Shown here piece by piece: positions 43,460-52,382 of a stretch of 64,000 bases of DNA. Numbering within the stretch: the first letter of the stretch is position 1; each line of letters begins with the position of its first letter. This DNA comes from Clostridium guangxiense (GTDB lineage Bacteria; Bacillota; Clostridia; Clostridiales; Clostridiaceae), in the NCBI RefSeq assembly GCF_021043395.1, contig NZ_JAJNKE010000003.1, forward strand, positions 46,811 through 110,810, in the 5' to 3' direction. The position numbers and the translations under genes are program-made. Below the pieces are notes generated by a model. That model did not search any database. It was not told the origin of the DNA and was given only the letters and a program-made list of their open reading frames with translations.

Positions 43460-45010
43460 ATGGGAGTAAGATTTTTGAAGCCCTGTGAGGTTGCAGAAAT
43501 GGTTAAGGATGGAGAAACTATTGTAACAGGTGGTTTTGTTGGAAGCTGCTGCCCTGAATCTCTTACTTGTGCCCTTGAAAAAAGATTTAATGAGACGGGA
43601 CATCCTAGAGACTTAACCTTAATATATGCGGCCGCTCAAGGCGATAGTAACGGTAAAGGTGCAGATCATTTTGCACATGAAGGTATGATTAAAAGAGTAG
43701 TTGGAGGCCATTGGAATCTTTCACCTAAGCTTGGAAGAATGGCTATAGAAGATAAGGTGGAAGCGTACAATTTGCCTCAAGGAACTATTTCGCAGCTTTT
43801 TAGGGATATTGCCGGAAAGAGAATGGGAACTATAACTCATGTTGGTCTAAATACTTTTGTTGATCCTAGAATTGAAGGTGGAAAACTAAATAAGGTAACA
43901 AAAGAGGACATAGTTGAGGTAGTGAATATAAATGGTGAAGAAAAGCTTCTATATAAATCATTTCCAATAGATATATGTTTTATAAGAGGTTCCTTTGCAG
44001 ACGAAAAGGGAAATGTAACTCTTGAAAGGGAAGTTGCTACGCTTGAGGCCACATCTATTGCCCAGGCTTGCAAAAATAGTGGTGGAACTGTTGTTGTGCA
44101 GGTTGAAAAGATGGTCGCAGCTGGAAGTCTTGACCCTAGACTTGTTAAAATTCCAGGGATTTATGTAGATGCAATTGTAGTATCAAAAAAAGAAGAGCAT
44201 GAACAGTCTTTTGGATGTCAGTATAATCCAGCTTTAACAGGAGAAATAAAAATACCTTTTACAAGTATAGAAAAAGCTCCTTTGAACGTTAGGAAAGTTA
44301 TTGCGAGAAGGGCTGCAATGGAATTGAAACCAAACAGTGTAGTTAATCTTGGCATAGGGATTCCAGAGGTGATTTCTCTTGTTGCAAATGAAGAAGGTAT
44401 AGGAAAATATATGACACTTACAGTAGAAGCAGGGCCTGTAGGAGGCATTCCAGAGGGTGGAAGCGAATTTGGAGCTTCAATAAATCCAGAAGCCATACTA
44501 GATCAGCCTTATCAGTTTGATTTTTATGATGGTGGAGGAGTTGATATAGCTTTTCTAGGTTTAGCACAAGTGGACAAAGAGGGAAACTTAAATGTAAGTA
44601 AGTTTGGACCTAAAATAGCAGGCTGTGGAGGCTTTATAAATATATCTCAAAATGCTAAGAAGGTAGTATTTTGTGGGACCTTTACCACTTCAGGTTTAAA
44701 AGTGGCTGTTGAAGAGGGAAAGTTAAATATACTTCAAGAAGGTAAGGTTAAAAAATTTATAGATAACGTAGAACAAATTACGTTTAGTGGCAAGTATGCT
44801 CAAAAAACGGGTCAAAGTGTTTTATATATCACTGAAAGAGCTGTTTTTGAACTTAAAAAAGATGGCCTATACCTTATAGAGATAGCACCAGGAATAAACA
44901 TGGAAAGAGATATTTTAGATTTAATGGACTTTGTACCGAAAATGGATGAAGATCCTAAGCTGATGGATGAAAGAATTTTTTATGATACGCCTATGGGCAT
45001 AAAAAGGTAA
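43460..45010 (+). CDS. Acyl-CoA:acetate/propionate CoA-transferase
   Basis: A 516-residue fused family I CoA-transferase (both halves in one chain, as in propionate CoA-transferase). N-terminal half: TGGFVGSCCPESL; C-terminal half: NLGIGIPEVISLVANEEG and TLTVEAGPVGGIPEGG, where the Glu of VEAGP fits the catalytic position. It moves CoA between short-chain acids. It starts 29 bases after the hydratase and is followed 26 bases later by the dehydrogenase, so one pathway is implied: activation of an acid, hydration or dehydration, and oxidation or reduction at the alpha-beta bond. Confidence 0.85.
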   Translation: MGVRFLKPCEVAEMVKDGETIVTGGFVGSCCPESLTCALEKRFNETGHPRDLTLIYAAAQGDSNGKGADHFAHEGMIKRVVGGHWNLSPKLGRMAIEDKVEAYNLPQGTISQLFRDIAGKRMGTITHVGLNTFVDPRIEGGKLNKVTKEDIVEVVNINGEEKLLYKSFPIDICFIRGSFADEKGNVTLEREVATLEATSIAQACKNSGGTVVVQVEKMVAAGSLDPRLVKIPGIYVDAIVVSKKEEHEQSFGCQYNPALTGEIKIPFTSIEKAPLNVRKVIARRAAMELKPNSVVNLGIGIPEVISLVANEEGIGKYMTLTVEAGPVGGIPEGGSEFGASINPEAILDQPYQFDFYDGGGVDIAFLGLAQVDKEGNLNVSKFGPKIAGCGGFINISQNAKKVVFCGTFTTSGLKVAVEEGKLNILQEGKVKKFIDNVEQITFSGKYAQKTGQSVLYITERAVFELKKDGLYLIEIAPGINMERDILDLMDFVPKMDEDPKLMDERIFYDTPMGIKR

Positions 45011-45036
45011 TATTATTTTTTAAGGAGGAATTTTAA

Positions 45037-46176
45037 ATGGATTTTGAATTATCTAAAGAACAGCAGTTGATTCAAAAGACTGCAAGAGAATTTGCTGAAA
45101 AGGAGCTTAAACCTATAGCTATAGAAAATGATGAAAATAGTGAATTTCCAATAGAAGCTTATAAGAAAATGGGTAACATGGGTTTTATCGGTATGCCTTA
45201 TCCAAAGGAATATGGAGGCTTCGGAGGAGATTATCTTTCATATGTACTTGCAGTAGAAGAAATATCAAAGGTCCATGCCTCGGTTGGCATTTCCTATTCA
45301 GTAACTACTTCACTTTGTGCTGGGGGTATTATAAATAATGCGTCAGAGGAACAAAAAAAGAAATATCTTCCAGATATACTTTCAGGTAAAAAATTCGGTT
45401 CCTTTGGGTTAACAGAGCCAAATGCAGGTTCAGATGCATCAGGTGTTCAAACTACAGCTGTAAGAGATGGAGATTATTATATATTAAATGGTTCTAAGTG
45501 CTTTATAACTAATGGACCATTATCAGAAACATTCTTTGTTATTGCTTCAACAGATAAAAGTAAAGGAGCTAAGGGTTTATCTGCTTTCATCGTTGAAAAG
45601 AGCTTCCCAGGATTTTCAGTAGGTAAAATTGAAAACAAATGTGGTATAAGATCAGCTCAAGTTTCAGAACTTGTGTTTGAAAATTGTAAAGTTCCAGTTG
45701 AAAATTTAGTTGGAGAAGAAGGAAAAGGTCTTAGGATGGGTTTAAGTACACTTGATGGAGGAAGAATAGGAGTTGCAGCTCAAGGACTTGGAATAGCAGA
45801 GGGAGCCTTTGATATAGCTAAAGAATATTTAAAACAGAGAGTTCAATTTGGAAAACCTCTATATAAAAATGAATACTTATCCTTTAAAATGGCAGAGCTT
45901 GAGCTTGAAATTGAAGAAGCTAAATATATATTATACAAAGCAGCACTTGATAAGCAAAATGGAAGACCATATTCTGTATCCGCTGCAAAGGCAAAACTTG
46001 CTTGTACAGATGCAGCAATGCATGTAACTGTTGAAGCTGTACAAATGCTTGGTGGAAATGGATACATGAGAGAGTATAATCTTGAAAGAATGATGAGAGA
46101 TGCTAAAATTACTCAAATATATGAAGGAACTAATGAAATTCAAAAAATGATTATTGGTGGAGCTTTATTTAGATAA
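45037..46176 (+). CDS. Acyl-CoA dehydrogenase, short-chain
   Basis: A 379-residue flavoprotein. FGLTEPNAGSDASG (about 123-136) is the FAD/substrate motif, FITNGPLSETFFVIA follows, and QMLGGNGYMREYNLERMMRD with the catalytic Glu in IYEGTNEIQK (about 361-370) closes the protein. It resembles butyryl-CoA dehydrogenase. No etfA or etfB is nearby, so an electron-transfer flavoprotein would have to come from elsewhere. Last gene of the operon, with a hairpin 58 bases after its stop. Confidence 0.92.
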   Translation: MDFELSKEQQLIQKTAREFAEKELKPIAIENDENSEFPIEAYKKMGNMGFIGMPYPKEYGGFGGDYLSYVLAVEEISKVHASVGISYSVTTSLCAGGIINNASEEQKKKYLPDILSGKKFGSFGLTEPNAGSDASGVQTTAVRDGDYYILNGSKCFITNGPLSETFFVIASTDKSKGAKGLSAFIVEKSFPGFSVGKIENKCGIRSAQVSELVFENCKVPVENLVGEEGKGLRMGLSTLDGGRIGVAAQGLGIAEGAFDIAKEYLKQRVQFGKPLYKNEYLSFKMAELELEIEEAKYILYKAALDKQNGRPYSVSAAKAKLACTDAAMHVTVEAVQMLGGNGYMREYNLERMMRDAKITQIYEGTNEIQKMIIGGALFR

Positions 46177-46233
46177 AGTTTACTTATAGCATAATAAGCC
46201 GTGTTTAAAAGAAAGTTGATATAATATTTTGAA

Positions 46234-46292
46234 ATTAATGGAATCTTAGGATTACTGAAATTATAAATAAGCAATTCTTAGGTTCCATTAAT
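46234..46292. terminator. Hairpin between convergent operons
   Basis: ATTAATGGAATCTTAGGATT (46234-46253) pairs with AATTCTTAGGTTCCATTAAT (46273-46292) with a few G-T or mismatched positions. It lies between the acyl-CoA dehydrogenase and the convergent MFS gene. Confidence 0.6.
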
Positions 46293-46333
46293 GACATAAA
46301 TTTTTATTGATATTATTTTAAAACATAGCTTTT

Positions 46334-47623
46334 TTATGCGTCTAATTCATATGCGGTGTTTTTAGAATTAGCACATCTTTTATCAGCGGGAACTTTAAAA
46401 AGAATAATCCCTCCAACTAAAAAAAGAAATATTATACTTAACACACCTTTACGAGTTTCACCTGTTAGCTGCGTAACTATGCCTACAATAAAAGGACCCA
46501 TTATAGCTGAAAATTTTCCGAATATGTTATAAAAGCCAAAGAATTCATTAGCTCTTTCTTTAGGTACAAGTTTACCAAAATAAGAGCGGCTTATTGCTTG
46601 TATTCCTCCCTGAGAAGTTCCTACAAGTACAGCAAGTACCCAAAAATCTAAAGAGGTTTTTATGAAATAAGAGTATATACATATAAAAGAATAAATTATT
46701 ATTCCGCAAAAAATCATTGTTTTATCTTTAAATTTTTCTGCAAGACGGCCAAAAATTATGGAGAATGGAAAAGCTACAAATTGTGTTACAAGAAGTATTA
46801 TAAGAAGGGTAGAGGAGCTTATCCCAAGGTCCGAACCATATGAAGTGGCCATAGTTATTATTGTATCAACGCCATCTATATAGAAAAAATATGCAAGAAG
46901 GAATATAAATAAATTTTTGTGGTGCTTTATGTTTTTTAAAGTGCTTTTTAATCTTATAAAACTATTTACAATTGGAGCTTTTTCTATGTTTATTCCATGA
47001 ATTTGTTTTACATTTTTAATCATAGGCAGAGTAAAAAGTGCCCACCATGCTGAAGTTATTAAAAAGGATATTTTACAGGAAGTTTGTATTGAAAGAGGAA
47101 TAACTTTTGATTGAGAAAGTATTATTAAGGATATGGATAATATAAAAGGAATTGTGCTGCCTATATATCCCATTCCAAAGCCCATAGAAGATACTCTATC
47201 CATTTTTTCTTTTGGTGTTACGTCTACTAGAAAAGCATCGTAAAATATGCAGCTTCCGGAGAAACCTATAGAATTGATTACATAGAAAATAAGAAGCAAA
47301 GACCAATAGGTATTAGGAACTATAGAAAGAAGAGAGGTAAATATAATTCCAAGAATAAAAAATGTTTTAAAAAGTTTCATTTTATATCCTTTATAATCAG
47401 CAATAGTTCCTAGAATGGGAGCCAGAAATGCAATGATTAAAGTTCCAATTGAATTTGCGTAACCCCAGTATGCAGTAGAATTGGCAGAAGAAGCAGACGT
47501 GCCAGAAGAGTACACCATTTTAAAATATAGTGGAAGTATAGTAGATGTTATAGCTATACTGTATGCAGAATTTGCCCAGTCATACATTATCCAGCTTTTT
47601 TCAATCTTATTTAAATCTTTCAT
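46334..47623 (-). CDS. MFS transporter, UMF1/Atg22-like family
   Basis: About 429 residues with twelve predicted helices. The opening KSWIMYDWANSAYSIAITST and the YDAFLVDVTPKEKMDRVSSM and GMGYIGSTIPF segments are characteristic of the bacterial UMF1 (Atg22-like) branch of the major facilitator superfamily. The substrate is unknown; some relatives move amino acids. The start at 47623 is preferred because GGAGGA lies just before it and covers the in-frame ATG at 47635. Confidence 0.82.
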   Translation of the reverse strand: MKDLNKIEKSWIMYDWANSAYSIAITSTILPLYFKMVYSSGTSASSANSTAYWGYANSIGTLIIAFLAPILGTIADYKGYKMKLFKTFFILGIIFTSLLSIVPNTYWSLLLIFYVINSIGFSGSCIFYDAFLVDVTPKEKMDRVSSMGFGMGYIGSTIPFILSISLIILSQSKVIPLSIQTSCKISFLITSAWWALFTLPMIKNVKQIHGINIEKAPIVNSFIRLKSTLKNIKHHKNLFIFLLAYFFYIDGVDTIITMATSYGSDLGISSSTLLIILLVTQFVAFPFSIIFGRLAEKFKDKTMIFCGIIIYSFICIYSYFIKTSLDFWVLAVLVGTSQGGIQAISRSYFGKLVPKERANEFFGFYNIFGKFSAIMGPFIVGIVTQLTGETRKGVLSIIFLFLVGGIILFKVPADKRCANSKNTAYELDA

Positions 47624-47898
47624 GTTTTCCTCCATGTTAAAATATTTGTATTTATTTTACCATAATTGTGTTAAGCTGATGTTAATAAAAGTAAAAAATG
47701 GCTAATGTAACTTAGTACTATAATAAAAGGTTGCTGTGTGTTGATAAAATGACTAAGATTATATAAAATAAGGCTTCTTTAATTTATATTAACATTTTTT
47801 TAATCATAGCTGTGTTTTAAAAAAGTAATATTGGGAAAACTAAAAATGCAATTATAAAATTGTTTATTAGTCATCATATATATTCGAGGAGAAATGTT

Positions 47899-49101
47899 AT
47901 GAAATTAAAAAAGGCATCTGCAGTCATTAATATGTTTAAAGAATTCTTTCATAAAGAATCCTCAAGTGGAATTATTCTGATTATGTGTGCTTTGACTGCT
48001 GTAATTATTTCAAATTCGAGTTTGAATCATGCTTATGAAAAGGTACTTCATACAAATATTGCATTAGGAATGGGAAAATTTTTTATATCAATGTCTATAC
48101 TTCACTGGATTAATGATGGCTTAATGTCTATATTTTTTTTATTAGTCGGAATGGAAATTAAGAGGGAAGTTCTTGTGGGGGAACTTAAAACTATAAAAAA
48201 AGTAATACTTCCAATTGGAGCTGCTTTAGGGGGAATGGTGGTTCCAGCAATAATATATTTTATGGTTAACTTTGGTCAGAATACGGTTTCTGGTTGGGGA
48301 ATTCCAATGGCAACGGATATAGCTTTTGCATTAGGGGTAATTTCTCTTGTAGGAAATAAAAAAGCGCCTAGAGGTATAGTAGTATTTTTGACAGCGCTAG
48401 CAATAGTGGATGATTTAGGGGCAATTATTGTTATTGCAATATTTTATACGAATAATATACGGTGGCTTGCACTTCTTATAGGAGTGATCGCTTTTGTATT
48501 TCTAATTATAGCTAATAAGTTGAAAGTAAGGCATATTTCAGCTTTCATAATTTTAGGATTTGTTTTGTGGATTTGTTTATTAAAGTCTGGAGTTCATGCA
48601 ACGATTGCTGGAGTTCTTTTGGGGATAAGTATACCACTTGGGAAAACTAGAGTAGAAGCAGAAGAATCTGCAGCTTATAAATTGGAGCATTTACTTAATT
48701 ATGTGTCTGCCTATGGCATTATGCCAATATTTGCTTTAGCCAATTCTGGAGTTATAGTTAATATTAATAGCTTTAAAAGGCTTATGATTTCTCCTGTGAG
48801 TATTGGAATTGCTTTAGGACTTTTTTGTGGAAAGCAATTGGGCATTTTTGGTATGTCGTGGTTATTTATTAAATTTAAAATTGCCAAATTACCTTCAAAA
48901 GTCTCAATAAAACATTTATATGGAGCAAGTGTACTTGGAGGAATAGGGTTTACTATGTCTCTATTTATTTCTTCTTTATCATTTTCGAACGCAATTTACT
49001 TAAATGATGCTAAAGTAGCAATTATGTCTGTTTCCATAATATCTTCAATTTTAGGATTTTTAATTTTTAAGCTTATGAAAACTAAAAATGAATTGTCGTA
49101 A
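47899..49101 (+). CDS. nhaA: Na+/H+ antiporter NhaA
   Basis: About 400 residues, ATG 47899 after CGAGGAGAAATG. NhaA landmarks: HWINDGLMSIFFLLVGMEIK, WGIPMATDIAFALGVISLVG with the Ala-Thr-Asp interrupted helix, and TALAIVDDLGAIIVIAIFY carrying the two neighbouring Asp residues (VDDLGA) for ion exchange. It exports Na+ in exchange for H+. No nhaA-type RNA leader was recognised in the 275-bp gap upstream. Monocistronic. Confidence 0.93.
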   Translation: MKLKKASAVINMFKEFFHKESSSGIILIMCALTAVIISNSSLNHAYEKVLHTNIALGMGKFFISMSILHWINDGLMSIFFLLVGMEIKREVLVGELKTIKKVILPIGAALGGMVVPAIIYFMVNFGQNTVSGWGIPMATDIAFALGVISLVGNKKAPRGIVVFLTALAIVDDLGAIIVIAIFYTNNIRWLALLIGVIAFVFLIIANKLKVRHISAFIILGFVLWICLLKSGVHATIAGVLLGISIPLGKTRVEAEESAAYKLEHLLNYVSAYGIMPIFALANSGVIVNINSFKRLMISPVSIGIALGLFCGKQLGIFGMSWLFIKFKIAKLPSKVSIKHLYGASVLGGIGFTMSLFISSLSFSNAIYLNDAKVAIMSVSIISSILGFLIFKLMKTKNELS

Positions 49102-49147
49102 TTTAAGAAGAAGTTACTTACATAAAGCTTGAAGCTTGCTATTTTAA

Positions 49148-49176
49148 TTGACAAACTATAACTTAATTGATATAAT
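49148..49176 (+). promoter_or_regulatory. Promoter of the fluoride riboswitch
   Basis: TTGACA (49148-49153), 17 bases, TATAAT (49171-49176). Both hexamers match the consensus, so the crcB genes have a strong promoter gated by the RNA that follows. Confidence 0.85.
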
Positions 49177-49189
49177 ATGACCCATAATA

Positions 49190-49268
49190 ACTGAATAGGT
49201 GATGAAGTTCGCCTTAACTATCTTTTAGATTAATGACTTCTACATTTTAATAAGTGTAGGGGTTTTTT
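49190..49268 (+). ncRNA. Fluoride riboswitch with terminator platform
   Basis: The aptamer reads AATAGGTGATGAAGTTCGCC then TTAAC, a short stem and TAATGACTTCTAC, the crcB-motif pattern (GGTGATG-GTTCGCC and TGACTTCTAC). The 3' strand of the aptamer, ACTTCTACA (about 49236-49244), also pairs with TGTAGGGG (about 49255-49262) before a T-run, so fluoride binding would prevent termination. The downstream genes are two CrcB fluoride channels. Confidence 0.93.
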
Positions 49269-49302
49269 GTTTATTTATAATAAAAAGGATTGGAGGAAAC
49301 AT

Positions 49303-49731
49303 ATGAAAAAGTATTTACTTATAGCTGGAGGAGGAGCGTTAGGAGCTATTTTAAGATTTATTATTAAAAATATTAATTTTTATAATTATAAGGAAGCTAT
49401 ACCTTTAAACACACTTATAATAAATATAACAGGAAGTTTTGTGTTAGCGCTAATTTCTACTATAGCCATAGAGAACTTGGAGCTTGATAATGATATAAGG
49501 CTTGGGATTACAACAGGTTTTATAGGTGCATATACTACATTTTCTACTATGTGCAAGGAAACAGTAGGGCTTATAAATCATGGATTATATTTTTCTTCAA
49601 TATTATATATAAGCTTTTCAGTAATATTTGGACTATGCTTTGCATACTTTGGAGTTATTGTGGCAAGAAAGGGAGTTTCAAGATTCTTTAATAAAAAGAC
49701 TGAAGATAATGAAGAAGAGAAGATTTCATAA
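49303..49731 (+). CDS. crcB: Fluoride channel CrcB/Fluc, first subunit
   Basis: About 142 residues with four helices. Family motifs: GGALGAILRF, NTLIINITGSFVLALIS and GFIGAYTTFSTMCKE. Start ATG 49303 follows TTGGAGG. Adjacent paired crcB genes with different lengths usually make heterodimeric channels with opposite orientations. The charge pattern, Lys/Arg at the ends, and the following gene fit such a pair. Confidence 0.92.
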   Translation: MKKYLLIAGGGALGAILRFIIKNINFYNYKEAIPLNTLIINITGSFVLALISTIAIENLELDNDIRLGITTGFIGAYTTFSTMCKETVGLINHGLYFSSILYISFSVIFGLCFAYFGVIVARKGVSRFFNKKTEDNEEEKIS

Positions 49732-49743
49732 GGGGGAATAGCG

Positions 49744-50094
49744 TTGGGATATATTTTAATAGGAATTGGAGGAGCTTTTGGTAGTTTAACAAGGTACAAG
49801 TTAGGAGATATTATTTCTAAAAGATCAAAATCTAAGTTCCCTTTTGGAACTTTTATAATAAATATAACAGGAGCATTTTTATTAGGGGTTTTAACTAGCT
49901 CTGGCGTAAGTAAAAATATGTCACTGCTATTAGCTGATGGATTCATGGGTGCTTACACTACGTTTTCAACTTTTATGTATGAAGGTTTTAACTTATTTCA
50001 AGGGAAAAAAAAGCTTAATGCATTCATGTATATTTTTTTGACATTAATACTTGGCGTTGTGGGATTTTATTTAGGAGAGAATTTAAAAATATAG
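49744..50094 (+). CDS. crcB: Fluoride channel CrcB/Fluc, second subunit
   Basis: A 116-residue protein with TTG start after AAGGGGG, 12 bases after the first crcB. Motifs: GGAFGSLTRYKLGD, FGTFIINITGAFLLGVL and GFMGAYTTFSTFMYEG. It should form a dual-topology partner with the first subunit for export of fluoride. Ends 105 bases before a bidirectional hairpin. Confidence 0.92.
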   Translation: MGYILIGIGGAFGSLTRYKLGDIISKRSKSKFPFGTFIINITGAFLLGVLTSSGVSKNMSLLLADGFMGAYTTFSTFMYEGFNLFQGKKKLNAFMYIFLTLILGVVGFYLGENLKI

Positions 50095-50199
50095 AGCAAG
50101 GGTCAAGGAGTGTAGGTTACAGTGAATGAATATGAATAAAAGGAAATTAAGAAATGGAATATTGCACTAACAATTAATTCAATCTTAATCCATGTTTAT

Positions 50200-50250
50200 G
50201 TGAAGCAGCGGTATTTTGCATTACAAGATACTGTTACTTCACATTTTTTT
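50200..50250. terminator. Bidirectional hairpin after crcB pair
   Basis: GTGAAGCAGCGGTAT (from 50200) pairs with ATACTGTTACTTCAC (to 50242), with a T-run to 50250. The right arm is nearly the same as AGATACTGTTACTTCGC at 54001-54017 at the end of element D, so the hairpin may be built from the same repeat module. Confidence 0.7.
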
Positions 50251-51154
50251 ATTTAAGGCTGTTATAAATCATTTCTAGATTTGATTTCATAGCTTCAATA
50301 TAATTTTTCCCATCTTCTTTACTTTCAACGGTATATATTTTTTCTACTTTAGCACCTACCTCTTTAGCAAGTGTTTTAGAAACCTTTGGACTTACCATAT
50401 CTTCCACGAATATTGTTTTAACTTTATTTTTTTTACAAAAATCAGTTAGTTCCGAAAGTCTTTTTGTACTTGGCTCTCCTTCCGCAAAAACATCTTCAAC
50501 ACTTTCTTGTTTTAAACCAAAATCTTTGCAAAGATATGCAAAAGCAGCGTGACCTGTAACAAAGTTTTTATTTTCTGTAGTTTTAAATTTCTCGTTGTAG
50601 GTGCTATAAAGTTCATCTAGTTGATTTTTAAAAGTATTATAGTTTTTTTCATAGAAAGATTTGTTTTTCGAATCAGCCTTAACAAAGCTATTTTTTATGT
50701 TCTTAGCTTCTAATTCAGCACCTTTTAAGCTAATCCATAGATGAGGGTCATATGCACCATGCTCCTTTATTTCTCCAGCATCAGTGTTTTTAATTATATT
50801 AGCACCATTCGAAGCTTCTACTACAATTAAATTTTTATTATTTATTGATTTTAAAGTTTTAGAGGTCCAGGATTCCATGCCAAGACCGTTGTATATGAAT
50901 ATATCTGCATCTACAAGTGCTTCAATATCTCTTGTTTTAGGTTCAAAGTCATGAGGTTCTGTTCCATTTGGTGTCATATTGATTATATTTATTTTATCTT
51001 TTCCTATGGCATAAGCAAATTCTTTCATTGCATTAAAAGAAACTACTACTTTTATCTTTCCACTTGAAGAATCTTTTGAACTATTGTTCATGCAAGAGGT
51101 AAGTGAAAAAAGCATACATATAGATATAAATAAAATTAAACATTTCTTATACAT
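50249..51154 (-). CDS. Metal ABC transporter substrate-binding lipoprotein (ZnuA/MntC family)
   Basis: A 301-residue cluster A-I binding protein with a lipoprotein signal (lipobox LTSC, Cys21). Metal ligand regions: first His in TPNGTEPHDFEP (about residue 63), second in YDPHLWIS (about 127), third in VTGHAAFAYL (about 193), and an Asp/Glu in the C-terminal lobe (VEDMVSP). A His-rich loop like that of zinc-specific ZnuA is not seen, so Zn or Mn cannot be decided. No permease or ATPase gene is next to it, so it must work with a transporter elsewhere. Stop lies at the edge of the terminator at 50200-50250. Confidence 0.87.
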   Translation of the reverse strand: MYKKCLILFISICMLFSLTSCMNNSSKDSSSGKIKVVVSFNAMKEFAYAIGKDKINIINMTPNGTEPHDFEPKTRDIEALVDADIFIYNGLGMESWTSKTLKSINNKNLIVVEASNGANIIKNTDAGEIKEHGAYDPHLWISLKGAELEAKNIKNSFVKADSKNKSFYEKNYNTFKNQLDELYSTYNEKFKTTENKNFVTGHAAFAYLCKDFGLKQESVEDVFAEGEPSTKRLSELTDFCKKNKVKTIFVEDMVSPKVSKTLAKEVGAKVEKIYTVESKEDGKNYIEAMKSNLEMIYNSLK

Positions 51155-51178
51155 TGAATCACTCCTAAAAAATTTGGC

Positions 51179-51193
51179 TGCAAATAATTTGCA
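51179..51193 (-). promoter_or_regulatory. Palindromic operator candidate at the metal-transport promoter
   Basis: TGCAAATAATTTGCA is a perfect 7-1-7 palindrome. On the - strand the promoter reads TTGACA (51228-51223), 17 bases, TATTAT (51205-51200), so the palindrome covers the expected transcription start 6 bases later. A metal-sensing repressor is an obvious candidate, but the sequence is not a textbook Fur box (GATAATNATTATC). Confidence 0.6.
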
Positions 51194-51381
51194 TTTACAA
51201 TAATATATGATTAAGGAAAATTTGTCAATAAGATTTTAAAATGTAAAATAAAAAGCTACCCCAAAACGGTGGTTTTTATTTTATAAAACTTACGTTAAAG
51301 TTTAAAAAACTGTATAAATCTAACTATTCTTTTATAATATTTTATGATAGTATATTAATTGGCTTGTATAGGGGGGATATA

Positions 51382-52308
51382 ATGATAGAAAGACGACCTA
51401 AAGTACTTCCATATGTAACTGTTGTAATATCTTCAGTTATATTTGGATTGAGCTTTTTATTTACAAAAAGGGCCTTAAAGGTATCGACGCCTATAGAACT
51501 TGTTGCTTTTAGGTTTTTTACAGCTTTTTTAGTTATGACAGTACTTATAAAGATTAAATTGATTAAGGTTAACTTTAAAAATAAGCCAATAAAGTGGTTG
51601 AGTATATTGGCCTTTTTTGAACCTGTAATGTATTTTATCTTTGAAACCTATGGCGTTAAAAATACATCTTCATCCATTAGTGGACTTATGATAGCATTAA
51701 TACCTATAGCAGTAACTATACTTGCAGCGTATTTTTTAAAGGAAATTCCTTCTGTTAAAAGGCTCATTTATATAGTTATATCAGTTTCAGGTGTTGCATT
51801 TATAGTGATAATGGACAATTCAAATGCCTCTAGCAGTTCAATTACAGGAATATTTTTGCTGATGGGCGCTGTTATTTCAGCAGGTTTTTTTAATATAATT
51901 TCAAGGAAAGTATCTAGAAGATTTACTCCAGTTGAAATAACTTACTTCATGATGGGGTTTGGAGCTTTAAGCTTTAATTTAATTCTAATTGTTATACACA
52001 TTTTTGATGGAAATCTACATGAGTATTTTACTCCACTTTTAAGCAAAGTATTTATTGAATCTATAGTTTATTTAGGAATAATATCTTCTATTTGTGCCTA
52101 TTTCTTAATTAACTTTAGTTTATCTAAACTAGAGGCATCGACAACTTCTGTATTTTCTAATATATCCACTATAGTATCAATTTTAGCAGGAGTGATATTC
52201 TTAAATGAAAAATTTTATTATTATCATATTATAGGTTCAATACTCATTTTAATAGGAGTAATAGGAGTAAATTTGCCTGAAAACAAAAAAGAGAAACAAT
52301 TGGGGTAA
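51382..52308 (+). CDS. EamA/DMT-family transporter
   Basis: About 308 residues with ten helices and two EamA repeats. FGLSFLFTKRALKVSTPIEL is the first helix region and FRFFTAFLVM the second; repeat two begins near ITGIFLLMGAVISAGFFNI. The C terminus is a short basic tail. ATG 51382 is preferred over the in-frame TTG at 51364, because GGGGGG lies just upstream. Substrate unknown; family members export metabolites or amino acids. Followed 74 bases later by azlC, so co-expression is possible. Confidence 0.85.
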   Translation: MIERRPKVLPYVTVVISSVIFGLSFLFTKRALKVSTPIELVAFRFFTAFLVMTVLIKIKLIKVNFKNKPIKWLSILAFFEPVMYFIFETYGVKNTSSSISGLMIALIPIAVTILAAYFLKEIPSVKRLIYIVISVSGVAFIVIMDNSNASSSSITGIFLLMGAVISAGFFNIISRKVSRRFTPVEITYFMMGFGALSFNLILIVIHIFDGNLHEYFTPLLSKVFIESIVYLGIISSICAYFLINFSLSKLEASTTSVFSNISTIVSILAGVIFLNEKFYYYHIIGSILILIGVIGVNLPENKKEKQLG

Positions 52309-52382
52309 GATTTCTCAGAAGGTGATTTTAGGTAAAAAAGCAATCTATAATATATAAATGGAACTTCAAAGGGGGCAAGTTT

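Noticed and set aside
47640..47898. Na+ or Li+ riboswitch upstream of nhaA
   Set aside because: No match to nhaA-I or similar motifs was seen; the leader is AT-rich without a clear structure.
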